DNA of 42,177 bases from Phoronis australis (lineage: Eukaryota; Phoronida; Phoronidae). The position numbers and the translations under genes were made by a program. Positions 21,444 through 30,848 of this stretch are shown piece by piece. The notes beneath the pieces are model-generated. The model was not told where the DNA came from. It was given only the letters and a program-made list of their open reading frames with translations, and did no database searches. Location: assembly GCA_002633005.1 (NCBI GenBank), contig NMRA01001186.1:1-42177 (forward strand), given 5' to 3'. The number at the start of each line of letters is the position of its first letter. Position 1 is the stretch's first letter.

Positions 21444-22774
21444 AGGCGAAGGCAACCTTTTTTCATGTCACTTTTAGCAAAAATAAGTTTCGTTGATTAT
21501 CCCAGACACATTTTTCACTTAATTACAGCTTTTTGTAATTTGATTAATTTCTCGTCCTCTACTCCGGAAGTGACGTTTTGGGAGGCAAGAGTTTTGCGCC
21601 AATTTCTTTTCATTGTAGTCTGACTGTGAGGGCTGTCGAGTCAGTCATTTTTCTACCTTGGTTGTAATAAGTTCGGTCGTCGTTTGCTTTTGTTTACAAG
21701 TCAGTCAACATGCCACGCTGTTGCTGCGTGCCGGATGTACTCATTATCGTCTCACACGTGCTTTGGGTACGGTGCGTCGCTTTCCGAAGGATGACACACT
21801 TCGCCGTACTTGGCTAGCTTGTTCATGTGAAGAACGCAGTGCTACCTGTCCGCGCAACGTACAAAGCAGTGAAGGGTTACCGAGTGTGTGGCAAGCATTT
21901 TCTGCTGTCAGATTACGACAAAGATATGTACGCTGAATTGATGAAGGTCCCTGCGAAATAACGCCTGAAGAAGGGTACAATACCGTCGCTGTTGATTCCC
22001 GGCAGTGCCCCGTCGCCAACCCCGAGAAGTGCGGTTTTGAAGCGAGAAGCCTCGCGAGCTGTGGCCACTATATACAGTGACTGGAGGCACTTCATCTACT
22101 GTCGCCTGTGCCTCCGAACGTACCCCATTGCGTGCAATTCCGGGAACTATCAGTGATTTGCCCTGTGCTGTTGTCCCTAACCCAGAGCCTGTAAGCAGCC
22201 CTGCAGCGATGTTGAGTAGTGGGAGTGAATACAGGCCCAGTTCGACACCCAGTGAAGAGGACAGTTCATCACTCAATGAACAGATCGGTGAGCCTAAGTT
22301 TGATAAGTTTAATGTGGACTTGTATTGGAGCTATTTAGAAGGTGCCAGGTGTGTGGCTAGGATCGAGTCACAGGGCGGGATCTAAGCAGTTTGGGTGCTC
22401 AGATCACCCCCCAGTGGGAGTGTGTCGCGGGACACTCGGGCAAGTGGGACAGTTCTTCCTCTGTACGTGAGACGATAATGAGTACACCCTAGTACGCAGT
22501 AACAGCGTGGTTGACTGACTCGTAAGCAAAAGCTAACGACAACCGAACTTATCACAACCGAGGTAGAACAATGACCGACTCGACTGCTCTCACAGTCAGA
22601 CTATATGAAAAGAAATTGGTGCGAAATTCTTGCCTCCCAAAACGTCACTTCCGGAGTAGACGACGAGTAATTAATTGAATAACGAAAAGCAGTAAATAAG
22701 TGAAAAATATGCCTCGTATAATCAACGAACCTTATTTTTGCTAAAACTGACATGAAAAAAGGTTGCCTTCGCCT
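21444..22774 (+). mobile_element. Non-autonomous Kolobok-type transposon (THAP, TTAA target)
   Basis: 1331-bp element flanked by TTAA on both sides (21440-21443 and 22775-22778). The terminal inverted repeats start AGGCGAAGGCAACCTTTTTT and extend, imperfectly, for more than 300 bp (21444 to about 21762; about 22463 to 22774). A TTAA target plus a THAP DNA-binding domain is the signature of the Kolobok superfamily. Only the THAP segment is left, it is frameshifted, and no catalytic transposase region is present, so mobility would require a transposase from elsewhere. It is inserted in the SGSM intron. P-element-like origin is less likely because P elements make 8-bp target duplications. Confidence 0.88.
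21710..21961 (+). pseudogene. THAP-domain transposase remnant
   Basis: ATG at 21710 opens MPRCCCVP, the start of a C2CH THAP zinc finger. One base appears missing near 21731; the next frame then gives GCTHYRL, RRFPKDDTLRRTWL and CSC. After a second frame change near 21845, the third frame carries GYRVCGKHFLLSDY, with the C-x2-H-F pair that closes the zinc site, and stops at TAA 21959-21961. All zinc-ligand segments are visible but in three frames, so it is non-functional. Its first ~50 bp lie inside the left terminal inverted repeat and are mirrored, in altered form, in the right repeat near 22463-22515. Confidence 0.85.
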
Positions 22775-22778
22775 TTAA
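22775..22778. repeat. TTAA target-site duplication, right
   Basis: TTAA directly follows the right terminal repeat (GGTTGCCTTCGCCT) of the Kolobok-type element. Confidence 0.85.
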
Positions 22779-23489
22779 TTAACTTAAGTTGAGTAATGTA
22801 ATGATTAAATTTTCGTGATCACCTGTCCAGCATATCAAACTTGTTCATGGAAAATAGATTATTAAATAGCGGTTCCATACACTCGAGGGATACCAGGCAT
22901 TCTACCGAGACATTTCATTCCAATTTATCATAACGTATAGAGAATTGTTGAAAGAATATGAGTTACTTTAGAAAATGAATTGAGCTTTGGAAACTGAGTT
23001 GTTTATACTCAACACGGTTTGGTTTGATTAAATAATTATTATGTTGAGCAAGTTTAAATTTACGAATACCATTTAAAAGTTATAAAAAATCACATTCTAT
23101 TAACCATGTATTTCAAGTTGTTATTAAAAATTAGTATTTTCTGTTACATGAGACCTCTGACCTTGTTTGTGGCCATTTTATTTAGCTCATGTGGGTGGCA
23201 TACAAACTCTTATTAATAACAAAGCAGCCAGGTATTATGTATAGCGCACACACTGACACAGATGTTTCCTCATAAATTAGACAGCATTACGAGTCGTCAC
23301 TCCTGTGTGGCTCTCTGCACATGGCAGAAGAAACGCTGTTTCTAAATCTATTGGACTATTCAACCTGTTACCATTGGCACAACGGTTTTAGTGGCTCATT
23401 TGTTTGATGTTCTTTAGGTGCTACAGTGTTATTTGTAGAATGTGCACAGGTGCATGGTACGGTCATGGTGGTCAATGATGTTATCTTCT
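22779..23489. other. Non-coding, 3' side of gene A
   Basis: No exon recognised. A minus-strand AATAAA-type signal (TTTATT on the + strand) near 23173-23178 is a candidate polyadenylation signal for gene A, about 700 bp beyond its stop. Confidence 0.4.
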
Positions 23490-23640
23490 TTCATCATGGA
23501 CCACCATGAGTGTATCGCAATCTTGTACTCATTCTTCTAAGACTGTTGTAATACCTGAAGAAGGCCGTAGACATAACTGACCAAAACATCTTGCCAATAT
23601 AAGTGGGCTAGAGTAGGTGTGAATAGATCAATAGATTTCT
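23490..23640 (+). repeat. Decayed arm of the 13.5-kb inverted-repeat element
   Basis: Shares ATTCTTCTAAGA, ACCTGAAGAAGGCCG, ACATAACTGACCAAAACATC and a GGTGTGAATAGATCAATAGATT tail with the right arm at 13712-13826 (consensus parts TTCTTCTAAGAACG, GGCCGG...AATAGACC, GTAAATAGACCAAGAGATT). It is a single arm with no tRNA-like core. Confidence 0.65.
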
Positions 23641-23848
23641 CAGAAATGGTGTTAGTATACCGCCAGCCCACCAAAAGACGGTTTCAGGAAGTTATGACAG
23701 AAGCAACGATTAGTCAAGATTTTTGGCAAAAACCGTAATACTGATACTAAGCACACTATGGCAACTTTATGTTTAAGACGACATGATTTTTACTTTTGAC
23801 TCTTGTTGAGTTTATGCCACCAAATCCACTGGTGGATCGTCTGCTGGG

Positions 23849-23928
23849 GCCGCAACGTGGACGCTCCCAGAATGTGACTGTCTACTGTGCCGCAACGTGG
23901 TCGCTCCCAGAATGGGACTGTCTACTGT
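23849..23928. repeat. 40-bp tandem duplication over gene A's stop codon
   Basis: Two 40-bp units (23849-23888 and 23889-23928) differ at two bases by eye (A/T at 23861/23901 and T/G at 23875/23915). On the minus strand the first unit read is in frame. Because 40 is not a multiple of three, the second is read in a shifted frame and gives TAG at 23884-23882. Confidence 0.92.
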
Positions 23929-26224
23929 GTACTCTCTGACTATTTAGTGATTGTAAAACGCTGTCCTTTGTTTTCGCCGATGCCGTCCTAGTTAATTCTG
24001 CTTCGGTCTCGGCAGAGTTTGGTAAACATTCACTTTCACTGGGAACAGATGGCGCTAGTGAATGGCTTCTACTGCTATTCAGAGATTGTAAGATTCTACT
24101 TTTAGTGACTGCAGATACTGACCGCGAGTTCCCAACTGACTCCTGTGTCGATGTCGTGTCATTGCTATCACGAGTCATGGCAGTTCCCTGTCTGCCTCCG
24201 CTATTTGGATAATCATCCATTTGAATGTCAACGTATTCAGGTCTATTGATTTTGATTTCCTCATTATTTGGCACTTTCTCCCCCGGCATTGTTGTAAGTT
24301 TCGTCGTTTTCAAGTGTCCGCGTTGTTTGCAAATGCCGTACAGCATTACCGCAAAGAGCACGACTAGCATGACTCCATTTGCAATGATTGCAATTATTGT
24401 CACTTGGAGATTGGACAAGAGAACTAAAATGATGAACACCGCCGTCAGCGCGTAATTCATCTCTGGATTCGCTGTCTTGTCAAACAGAACCGCAAACATA
24501 ATAATGAGCGTAGACCAGGCAAACACAAGCAGAAGTATCCACCACTCCTTAAGTGCATACAGAATGCGCTGCGACAACGGCACTAGCTCGATGTCTCTGA
24601 GACGCGCCGGCGTCGACATGGTGTTCTCACTAGCATAGTCTATTACACCCTCCACGAATGCTCCGTACTCGTCCTCCAGATCCTTGCGGAACTTTTCTTC
24701 CTGGATCACAAACAAGTTGATCTTGATCAACATCTCTAACACCCAAATATAGTTGACGAGTACAAAGAGTACAAGACTGAATATGGGCAGCACTATGGTG
24801 CACGCGATCATAAACGCCGTGGTAAATGAGCAATAGTAGTCGCTCCTACCCTCATTTTCTTTGTGTACCTGAGCCCCGAGCATGACGAGCATGATGCCGA
24901 ACAACAGTGTGTTACCTATCAGCTCGATGAACAAGCGAACGGTGATGTTGCCCATGAATTTCTGTTTGACGTCCGTGATTGTTGGAATCTTCTCGCGAAT
25001 GTCTTTGAGGAGCCTCCAGGCCATACGCATTCGGATGAAGTAGGTGTAAAGCAGATCGAGTACGTCAATGATGAGCAGGATCATAGTGACTATGTTCTCC
25101 CATTTGTCGAAGCGATACGCCTTCTCAACTGTTACGCCAAAGAGTGCACATATTATAAGTGGATAGAGCAAAAGCTCAGTTAATAAGTTCTCTCCATATT
25201 GCTGTTTCTTATCAAAACTCTCCTGGGAGACTTCGTCCAATGCCTTATAATAAGGCAATCTCTTGATAAACCATACGCACAGCAGAAACAAGATTTCCAA
25301 GATGTCGAAAATCAGCGCTGTCAACTTGAAGTATAGGAAAACGGGAGAAGTAGCGAGATCATATATTGTCAATGAAAGACTTGTTATAAACAACATATGG
25401 GGAATTGCCCTGTTGATGGTATTCCACAGCTTGCTGAGGGGTTTGTCGGTAACCATGTCAATGACTTTGAGACTCTCGGCAATCTGTTCCTTGTTCTCCT
25501 CGTATGGAATACTCTGTGTTACCTTAGTGTAGACCTTGGTAACTATCCATGCTGTGTAGGCACTGGATCGGAATTTTGTGTTGTTAATAGTGGCGTCGTT
25601 CTTTTGAACCGTGCGGTAGACCACACGCTCCACTTTGAGCGGGAAGTGTGTCACGTATTCTGGCGGCTCTGGCGGGATAAAGTTATCCTCTTCTTCACCG
25701 TCTTCCTTCCACTCATCTCCAGAGCTGTTGCTGCCACCATCTCCATCAAAACCATCAAAGCCCTCGTTATCGGCGCTGTTGGCTGTGTTTAGTTTTCCCT
25801 TCTTGCCCCATCGCCTTCGTTTTTTAAACAACTTCCCTTCACTGGAGAATATGTCTTGCATCCATGGTTCATTCTTCTGCCTCTGTGCCTTTTTCGCCCG
25901 TTTTGTCACGGTAAACATGTCGTAATCGTCATCCTCTTCGGCTTCCTTTTGATTTTTGTCTTTCATCGCTTTCTCCTTGCGTAACCTGGCCGCTCTGTTT
26001 GTTCTGTAGCCCACCTTTTTCTTCATCTTTTCACGGACCCTGCCTACATTTTCACTCATTCTGCGTCTATTTTGCCTACTGGACGTGCCCGACTGGCCTG
26101 GGGCATCTGTGCTTCCAACTGCTCCTCCCAGCTCATCCCTAACATTAGGCTGGTCACTTGAAGTTGGCTCTTCTACCTCCTGGGGATCTTGACCCTGGTA
26201 GGTGGGTGATTGTCTTTGAGACAT
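23882..26224 (-). CDS. Orphan multi-pass membrane protein, gene A (780 aa)
   Basis: I do not recognise the family. One uninterrupted coding exon, antisense in the SGSM intron. Residues 1-190 are hydrophilic and low complexity: basic 52-145, acidic 151-182. The membrane core has hydrophobic segments near 276-290, 295-320, 347-366, 376-398, 427-453, 465-495, 560-582 and 590-631 (one or two spans), so 8-9 in total. A charged loop (498-558) lies between segments six and seven. The tail 632-780 is Ser/Thr-rich and carries a motif twice, SAxTKxxxLQSLNSxRxHS at 704-722 and 749-767. Gene B is a divergent paralogue: both share KPLS..WN..NR.IP.MLF, YP.I.C, ML..Q.H.EN, Y.CS and NY.W.LEM.I.INL. An acceptor 10 nt before the ATG implies a 5' non-coding exon. 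A channel, transporter or scaffold role cannot be told from sequence. Confidence 0.9.
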   Translation of the reverse strand: MSQRQSPTYQGQDPQEVEEPTSSDQPNVRDELGGAVGSTDAPGQSGTSSRQNRRRMSENVGRVREKMKKKVGYRTNRAARLRKEKAMKDKNQKEAEEDDDYDMFTVTKRAKKAQRQKNEPWMQDIFSSEGKLFKKRRRWGKKGKLNTANSADNEGFDGFDGDGGSNSSGDEWKEDGEEEDNFIPPEPPEYVTHFPLKVERVVYRTVQKNDATINNTKFRSSAYTAWIVTKVYTKVTQSIPYEENKEQIAESLKVIDMVTDKPLSKLWNTINRAIPHMLFITSLSLTIYDLATSPVFLYFKLTALIFDILEILFLLCVWFIKRLPYYKALDEVSQESFDKKQQYGENLLTELLLYPLIICALFGVTVEKAYRFDKWENIVTMILLIIDVLDLLYTYFIRMRMAWRLLKDIREKIPTITDVKQKFMGNITVRLFIELIGNTLLFGIMLVMLGAQVHKENEGRSDYYCSFTTAFMIACTIVLPIFSLVLFVLVNYIWVLEMLIKINLFVIQEEKFRKDLEDEYGAFVEGVIDYASENTMSTPARLRDIELVPLSQRILYALKEWWILLLVFAWSTLIIMFAVLFDKTANPEMNYALTAVFIILVLLSNLQVTIIAIIANGVMLVVLFAVMLYGICKQRGHLKTTKLTTMPGEKVPNNEEIKINRPEYVDIQMDDYPNSGGRQGTAMTRDSNDTTSTQESVGNSRSVSAVTKSRILQSLNSSRSHSLAPSVPSESECLPNSAETEAELTRTASAKTKDSVLQSLNSQRVHSRQSHSGSDHVAAQ

Positions 26225-26245
26225 GATTCTCTACCTGAAATGCAA
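26225..26245 (-). promoter_or_regulatory. Splice acceptor just upstream of gene A start
   Basis: On the minus strand, TTTGCATTTCAG (AG at 26236-26235) is followed by GTAGAGAATC and then ATG at 26224. It implies that the 5' UTR is spliced and the whole coding region lies in the last exon. It is a weaker pyrimidine tract than at gene B. Confidence 0.6.
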
Positions 26246-26408
26246 ATTTCAACCTTTTGTATTAATCTGCAACATTTGGCCAGCTAGGTCCCTGAATGTG
26301 GAAATAGTTCCTAACGATGAGAAATTCAAAAGTCCGGTTCATGAAAAATGACTTCAGCTCTAAGGTAGAAACTTTTTTTGTGTGCTCATTACATTTTGTG
26401 AAAACTTG

Positions 26409-26694
26409 TTTTAACCCACAGTCTCTGAGAATATATTACCTTTTAACCCACAGTCTCTGAGAATATATTACCTTTTAACCCACAGTCTCTGAGAATATAT
26501 TACCTTTTAACCCACAGTCTCTGAGAATATATTACCTTTTAACCCACAGTCTCTGAGAATATATTACCTTTTAACCCACAGTCTCTGAGAATATATTACC
26601 TTTTAACCCACAGTCTCTGAGAATATATTACCTTTTAACCCACAGTCTCTGAGAATATATTACCTTTTAACCCACAGTCTCTGAGAATATATTA
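26409..26694. repeat. VNTR, 32-bp unit, 8 full copies plus a partial ninth
   Basis: Identical 32-bp units starting TTTTAACCCACAGTCTCTGA and ending TATATTACC, at 26409, 26441 and so on to 26665; the last is cut by the N at 26695. A single copy follows the duplicated flank at about 26963-26994. It lies in the 5' intron or UTR of gene A. On the minus strand each unit contains ATTCTCAG and AAAGGTAATA, which look like an acceptor and a donor. Confidence 0.95.
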
Positions 26695-26994
26695 NCATTA
26701 GGCTGGTCACTTGAAGTTGGCTCTTCTATCTCCTGGGGATCTTGACCCTGGGAGGTGGGTGATTGTCTTTGAGACATGATTCTCTACCTGAAATACAAAT
26801 TTCAACCTTTTGTAATAATCTGCAACATTTGGCCAGCTAGGTCCCTGAATGTGGAAATAGTTCCTACCGATGAGAAATTCAAAAGTCCGGTTCATGAAAA
26901 ATGACTTCAGCTGTAAGGTAGAAACTTTTTTTGTTTGCTCATTACATTTTGTGAAAACTTGTTTTAACCCACAGTCTCTGAGAATATATTACCT

Positions 26995-27705
26995 TTTATT
27001 GCAAGTTAATGACCAATAATTTTTATAAATTCTCCAAATACTGATGACAATGACATGGTAAATACTAACTGCTGAGTGAGAGTTTAAATATTTGAGTTTT
27101 GCTTGTATCTCGTTTGTTTAACAGACCCCTGGCTGACGTCTGTGTAACATAACATTTGTGTTATACACCAGGTTATCATCCCAAGTTTTTGTATTTTAAT
27201 TACGTTATTATGTGGCATCTTAAGATTTGTTCAAATTATGACAAAAACCCTGGAGGGGTCAGAAGATTATTACTGTAACAATCTTTGATCCAAAGATTCA
27301 CCAATTTTTATGACTGTTTTTCTTCCAAATTGTTTGGATTCACCAATTTTTAATACAGTTGTTTTTCATTGAAAAGTCCTGTACGTGCTATCTGCAAATA
27401 TCACAGAATTACTTAAAGGTAAAGAATAATAACATGAATCTGCTGACAGTAGGAGGTTTTGTGGAATTTCTTTTCCATGTCACACAAAAATAACAATTTT
27501 TCTTTGTTTTCAGAGGCTGGATTTAACTTTTGTCCCAGTGAAATGCCTTAAAATTGAAAATTCTGGACTGTTAAAACACCTCCTGGAAACGTTCTGTTGA
27601 AATTATGTATTTTTTGATTTCGTTCATTTTTAAATGTTAATCCAGTTCATTTTCAAGTTCATGAAAACTGTGATCATAAAATCTTTTACCTGGTACTATG
27701 AACTT
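26995..27705. other. Non-coding, upstream of gene A
   Basis: Expected to hold gene A's 5' non-coding exon and promoter on the minus strand, but neither could be pinpointed. A plus-strand acceptor-like TTCTTTGTTTTCAG at about 27498-27511 leads into no recognisable coding exon. Confidence 0.35.
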
Positions 27706-27765
27706 TTAAAGATGAGGCAACCATTTTTATGTTACTTTTAGTTAAAATGTATTTCCCTGGTCACC
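27706..27765 (+). mobile_element. Solo decayed Kolobok-type terminal repeat
   Basis: TTAA (27706-27709) followed by AGATGAGGCAACCATTTTTATGTTACTTTTAG matches the left end of the element at 21444 (AGGCGAAGGCAACC...CATGTCACTTTTAG) by eye across about 50 bp. No partner end was found nearby. Confidence 0.6.
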
Positions 27766-28400
27766 TTGAAGAGATTTTTCTGTGTTGATAACAGTTTCCT
27801 TGATGTTTGTTTACTATCTATGGAACAATTAATCGTAAAGAATTGTTGGATTCCGAATTTAGGACGTCTTGTAATTTATTCAAAGAGCGTTGTTCTTTAT
27901 TCCAAAATGCCAGCATTTTTGCCGAGCATTTTTGCCGAGCATTTTTCAATTGGTGTATTTTCATATGCCACCTCAGCAGAAAGTCCTATTTACAAACTTC
28001 CACAACACTCACTATTGTCAGGTTTGACTGTTTACCCTTTTGGCGTTGTTTGCTTTAAGTATTGAGTCTATACATTTAACCAAATATTTAAAGTACTTAA
28101 CAGTAATTTCCGAGAATAGGCCCCTGGGCAAATAGTTGGATAAGGACTTCAATAACCTCAAATGAAACTGAAAATACGGCCAGATCGAACAGGGGTGTAT
28201 TTTCAGAAACTGTGTTACTAAAACTGTCCTTTATACTGTGTTGATATAATTAGTTTCCCAATATCTTGTTAAATCCAAAATATAGTATCTTGTCAAAAGA
28301 AACTAAATTTTACATCAAAACACATTACAAACGTATTTCAGAACAATACATCAGCTTTTCAAAACATGCAAACAGTTACCAAAAATACTACCATGGGCAT
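27766..28400. other. Non-coding between gene A and gene B
   Basis: No recognised gene. Overlapping plus-strand open frames at 27766-28065 have no family resemblance. GCATTTTTGCCGA occurs as a short tandem pair at about 27912-27940. Confidence 0.35.
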
Positions 28401-29537
28401 ACTTTTGGATGGTTCTTTTTTACAGGGTCAGGTGATTGTGTTTTGTATTAAATTATAGTGATAGAGAAAGGCGCAAATCAGGTGCAAAATAAACTATGTC
28501 AACATTATGATTGAATATCGTTTGACGCAAATGTTCAAGATGCATTCTGACTCATTCTTACTTTCATTTTCATTTTGCGCAATGCTTTGACGGCCCCTCA
28601 CGCCAAGTGGAACCCTTTAAAACAGTTCCTTCCAGCGTTTTAGTGAACAATGCATGAAATTCGTTATCTGAACGTTTCATCAAACTCTGGGCCTGTAATC
28701 CTAAGCCCCGAACTCAAAATCAAACTTAAAATTATTCTTCACATTTTTTGTTTTACTTTTGTGTGAGCTAAGATAAGTGTCTATTATGTTGTGCAACAGT
28801 ACATACCGTAATCGTTCGGGTTAACGCCCTGGGCGGTTAAATTGGCGAACCCAAAAAATCGGGGGTGGGCGGTTAACCAGACATGGGCGCTTAAACGTGA
28901 AATTTCAAGAAATCGGAGGGGGGCGGTTAACTGAACATGGGCGCTTATTACGACAGGCAACCGCCCTGGGCGGTTAATCTTACCTTATGATCTGAGTCAC
29001 CACACGTACTNTTCCGGTCCTTTCTATTTTTGTCGGCAAAAGGTCGACACCGACTTTTTCAAGGCTGACTGCGCGCATGTTTCGGGCCGTAAAAATTTCC
29101 GCGTTTTTCGCCATTGGTCATTCCAAGCCCTGACTTTTGGATGGTTCTTTGTTATAGGGTCAGGTGATTGTGTTTTGTATTAAAATATAGTGATAGAGAA
29201 AGGCGCAAATCAGGTGCAAAATAAACTGTATCGACATTATGATTGAATATCGTTTGACGCAAATGTTCAAGATGCATTCCGACTCATTTTTACTTTCATT
29301 TTCATTTTGCGCAATGCTTTGACAGCCCCTCACGCCAAGTGGAACCCTTTAAAACAGTTCCTTCCAGCGTTTTAGTGAACAATGCATGAAATTCGTTATC
29401 TGAACGTTTCATCAAACTCTGGGCCTGTAATCCTAAGCCCCGAACTCAAAATCAAACTTAAAATTATTTTTCACATTTTTTGTTTTACTTTTGTGTGAGC
29501 TAAGATAACTGTTTATTATGTTGTGCAACAGTACATA
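28401..29537. repeat. ~405-bp direct duplication around an insertion and single N
   Basis: 28401-28805 and 29132-29537 are near identical (both start ACTTTTGGATGGTTCTTT and end GTGCAACAGTACATA). Between them are a TA-flanked repeat end (28806-29010), an N at 29011, and 120 bp of unrelated sequence. After the shared CAGTACATA the first copy enters the inserted repeat, while the second continues into ordinary sequence. Confidence 0.9.
28806..29010 (+). mobile_element. TA-flanked GGGCGGTTAA repeat element, truncated at N
   Basis: Begins CCGTAATCGTTCGGGTTAAC right after TA (28804-28805) and contains repeated GGGCGGTTAA and GGGCGCTTA blocks. Its end resembles the CCGTATTCG..GTAATAACCGCCC ends of the element at 33063, so it is a related family. 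The right end is lost at the N (29011). Confidence 0.65.
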
Positions 29538-30405
29538 CTACATTAGTATTTGGTTCAGTTTGCACCTAATCACCCCTGGATTTGAGATACAACCATATAC
29601 AAACTCGAGGTTTCAGAGTTCAGACTCTAAATTATAGCCTTTGGTGCTCAGGTCATGCAAAATAGGTTTAGGATATCATCCACTTAAATTAGGGTATCAT
29701 CCACTTTAATTAGGATATCATCCACTTGAATCATAATTTTCTCAAACACAGACACATAGCTTGAGTTCACACAAAAGCGTACCGGAAAATATAAGAAATA
29801 ACTGGACATTTTTCTAAGCTCTCGCTTTTTTCACTCTTCTGAATTGTTATCCCAGTTTACCACTTTCATTTCACAATCTTACCTGTTGTTATATGATCCT
29901 AGTTGTTACATAACCTGACACAGAACCAACCTTGAGAGGTACCTCTCTGGAAAGAAGACTTGATTGGTTTCTGTTCACATGTTAAGAGTAATGGTTGTTT
30001 TTTTCGTGTCTGCCTGAGGAAGTCCCAATGCCTCAACCTGCTGTTACCACTGGCTTCAGCAAAATTGGTTTCTTGAGCCCAATTCCTCATGGGGCTCCTA
30101 ACCTCAAAAACAGCATCCGTTGATTTTTTTTCTGTCTTGTTCATTAAATGTAAATGTGGCAATGTTCAGTTATTTTAACTCTTGTGGTCCTTATTGCCCA
30201 TCCTTTGTCAAAGTGATTTTTTGTACTCCTGCTTTGGAATATTTTTAAAACAGAAAATTTAAAATAGGACTTGTGTATTTGTCCCTTGGGAACCTACCGA
30301 AAGCTGAGTATGGTTTGCCTTAAGAATGGGCCTATAATGACTATACTGTTGTGGCATAATGCATCACTGGGTTTGTATTGAACTAATTGTCTACAAAGCT
30401 CAATA
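29538..30405. other. Non-coding 3' of gene B
   Basis: Apart from the 21-bp triplication at 29670-29732, nothing is recognised. A minus-strand open frame at 29899-30162 has no family resemblance. Confidence 0.35.
29670..29732. repeat. Tandem triplication, 21-bp unit
   Basis: Three 21-bp units: AGGATATCATCCACTTAAA.., AGGGTATCATCCACTTTAA.. and AGGATATCATCCACTTGAA.., starting at 29670, 29691 and 29712. Confidence 0.9.
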
Positions 30406-30641
30406 NNNNNNNNNNNNNNNNNNNNNNNNNNNNNNNNNNNNNNNNNNNNNNNNNNNNNNNNNNNNNNNNNNNNNNNNNNNNNNNNNNNNNNNNNNNNNNN
30501 NNNNNNNNNNNNNNNNNNNNNNNNNNNNNNNNNNNNNNNNNNNNNNNNNNNNNNNNNNNNNNNNNNNNNNNNNNNNNNNNNNNNNNNNNNNNNNNNNNNN
30601 NNNNNNNNNNNNNNNNNNNNNNNNNNNNNNNNNNNNNNNNN
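30406..30641. other. Assembly gap, 236 N
   Basis: Unknown bases. Open frames reported through it are meaningless. It lies about 200 bp beyond gene B's stop codon. Confidence 0.99.
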
Positions 30642-30673
30642 TTTAAGTCCTTAAAACCACCTGTCCTGTAAAT

Positions 30674-30679
30674 TTTATT
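30674..30679 (-). terminator. Candidate polyadenylation signal of gene B
   Basis: AATAAA on the minus strand (TTTATT on +), about 170 bp beyond the gene B stop codon, which is a usual 3' UTR distance. Confidence 0.5.
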
Positions 30680-30848
30680 TTTAACTGACCATGCTGTGCT
30701 TATTTGTTTGGTTTCTAAGGTTTCACTAGTGTGACCCAGTGATCTCCCAATAATCACGAGACTGGTGTCTGATATGACCATTTTTCTGCCAAGTTGGCAC
30801 CAGAAGCTGCGAATGATCAAGGCATTATTGCGACCTCATGTCAGGGAA

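Larger units (their letters stand above)
26143..26995. repeat. Duplicated 5' end of gene A around a VNTR and single N
   Basis: 26143-26440 (first codons, start and upstream intron of gene A) recurs at 26696-26994 with scattered substitutions. The two are separated by the VNTR and an N at 26695. The second copy carries the ATG and the first ~27 codons and then simply ends at the N. It has a single copy of the 32-bp VNTR unit. This is most likely an alternative allele or unmerged contig end rather than a real partial gene. Confidence 0.88.

Noticed and set aside
21908-22276. Minus-strand 122-aa ORF inside the Kolobok-type element
   Set aside because: It is antisense to the THAP remnant and resembles nothing; a shadow frame.
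26409-26694. CRISPR-like array
   Set aside because: Units are contiguous and identical with no unique spacers, in a eukaryotic intron; it is a VNTR.
26707-26895. Small minus-strand ORF (62 aa)
   Set aside because: It lies in the duplicated flank of gene A's 5' end beside a single N and does not follow the gene's frame; probable allele or assembly product.
30359-30820. ORFs running through the N block
   Set aside because: Their length comes from unknown bases.
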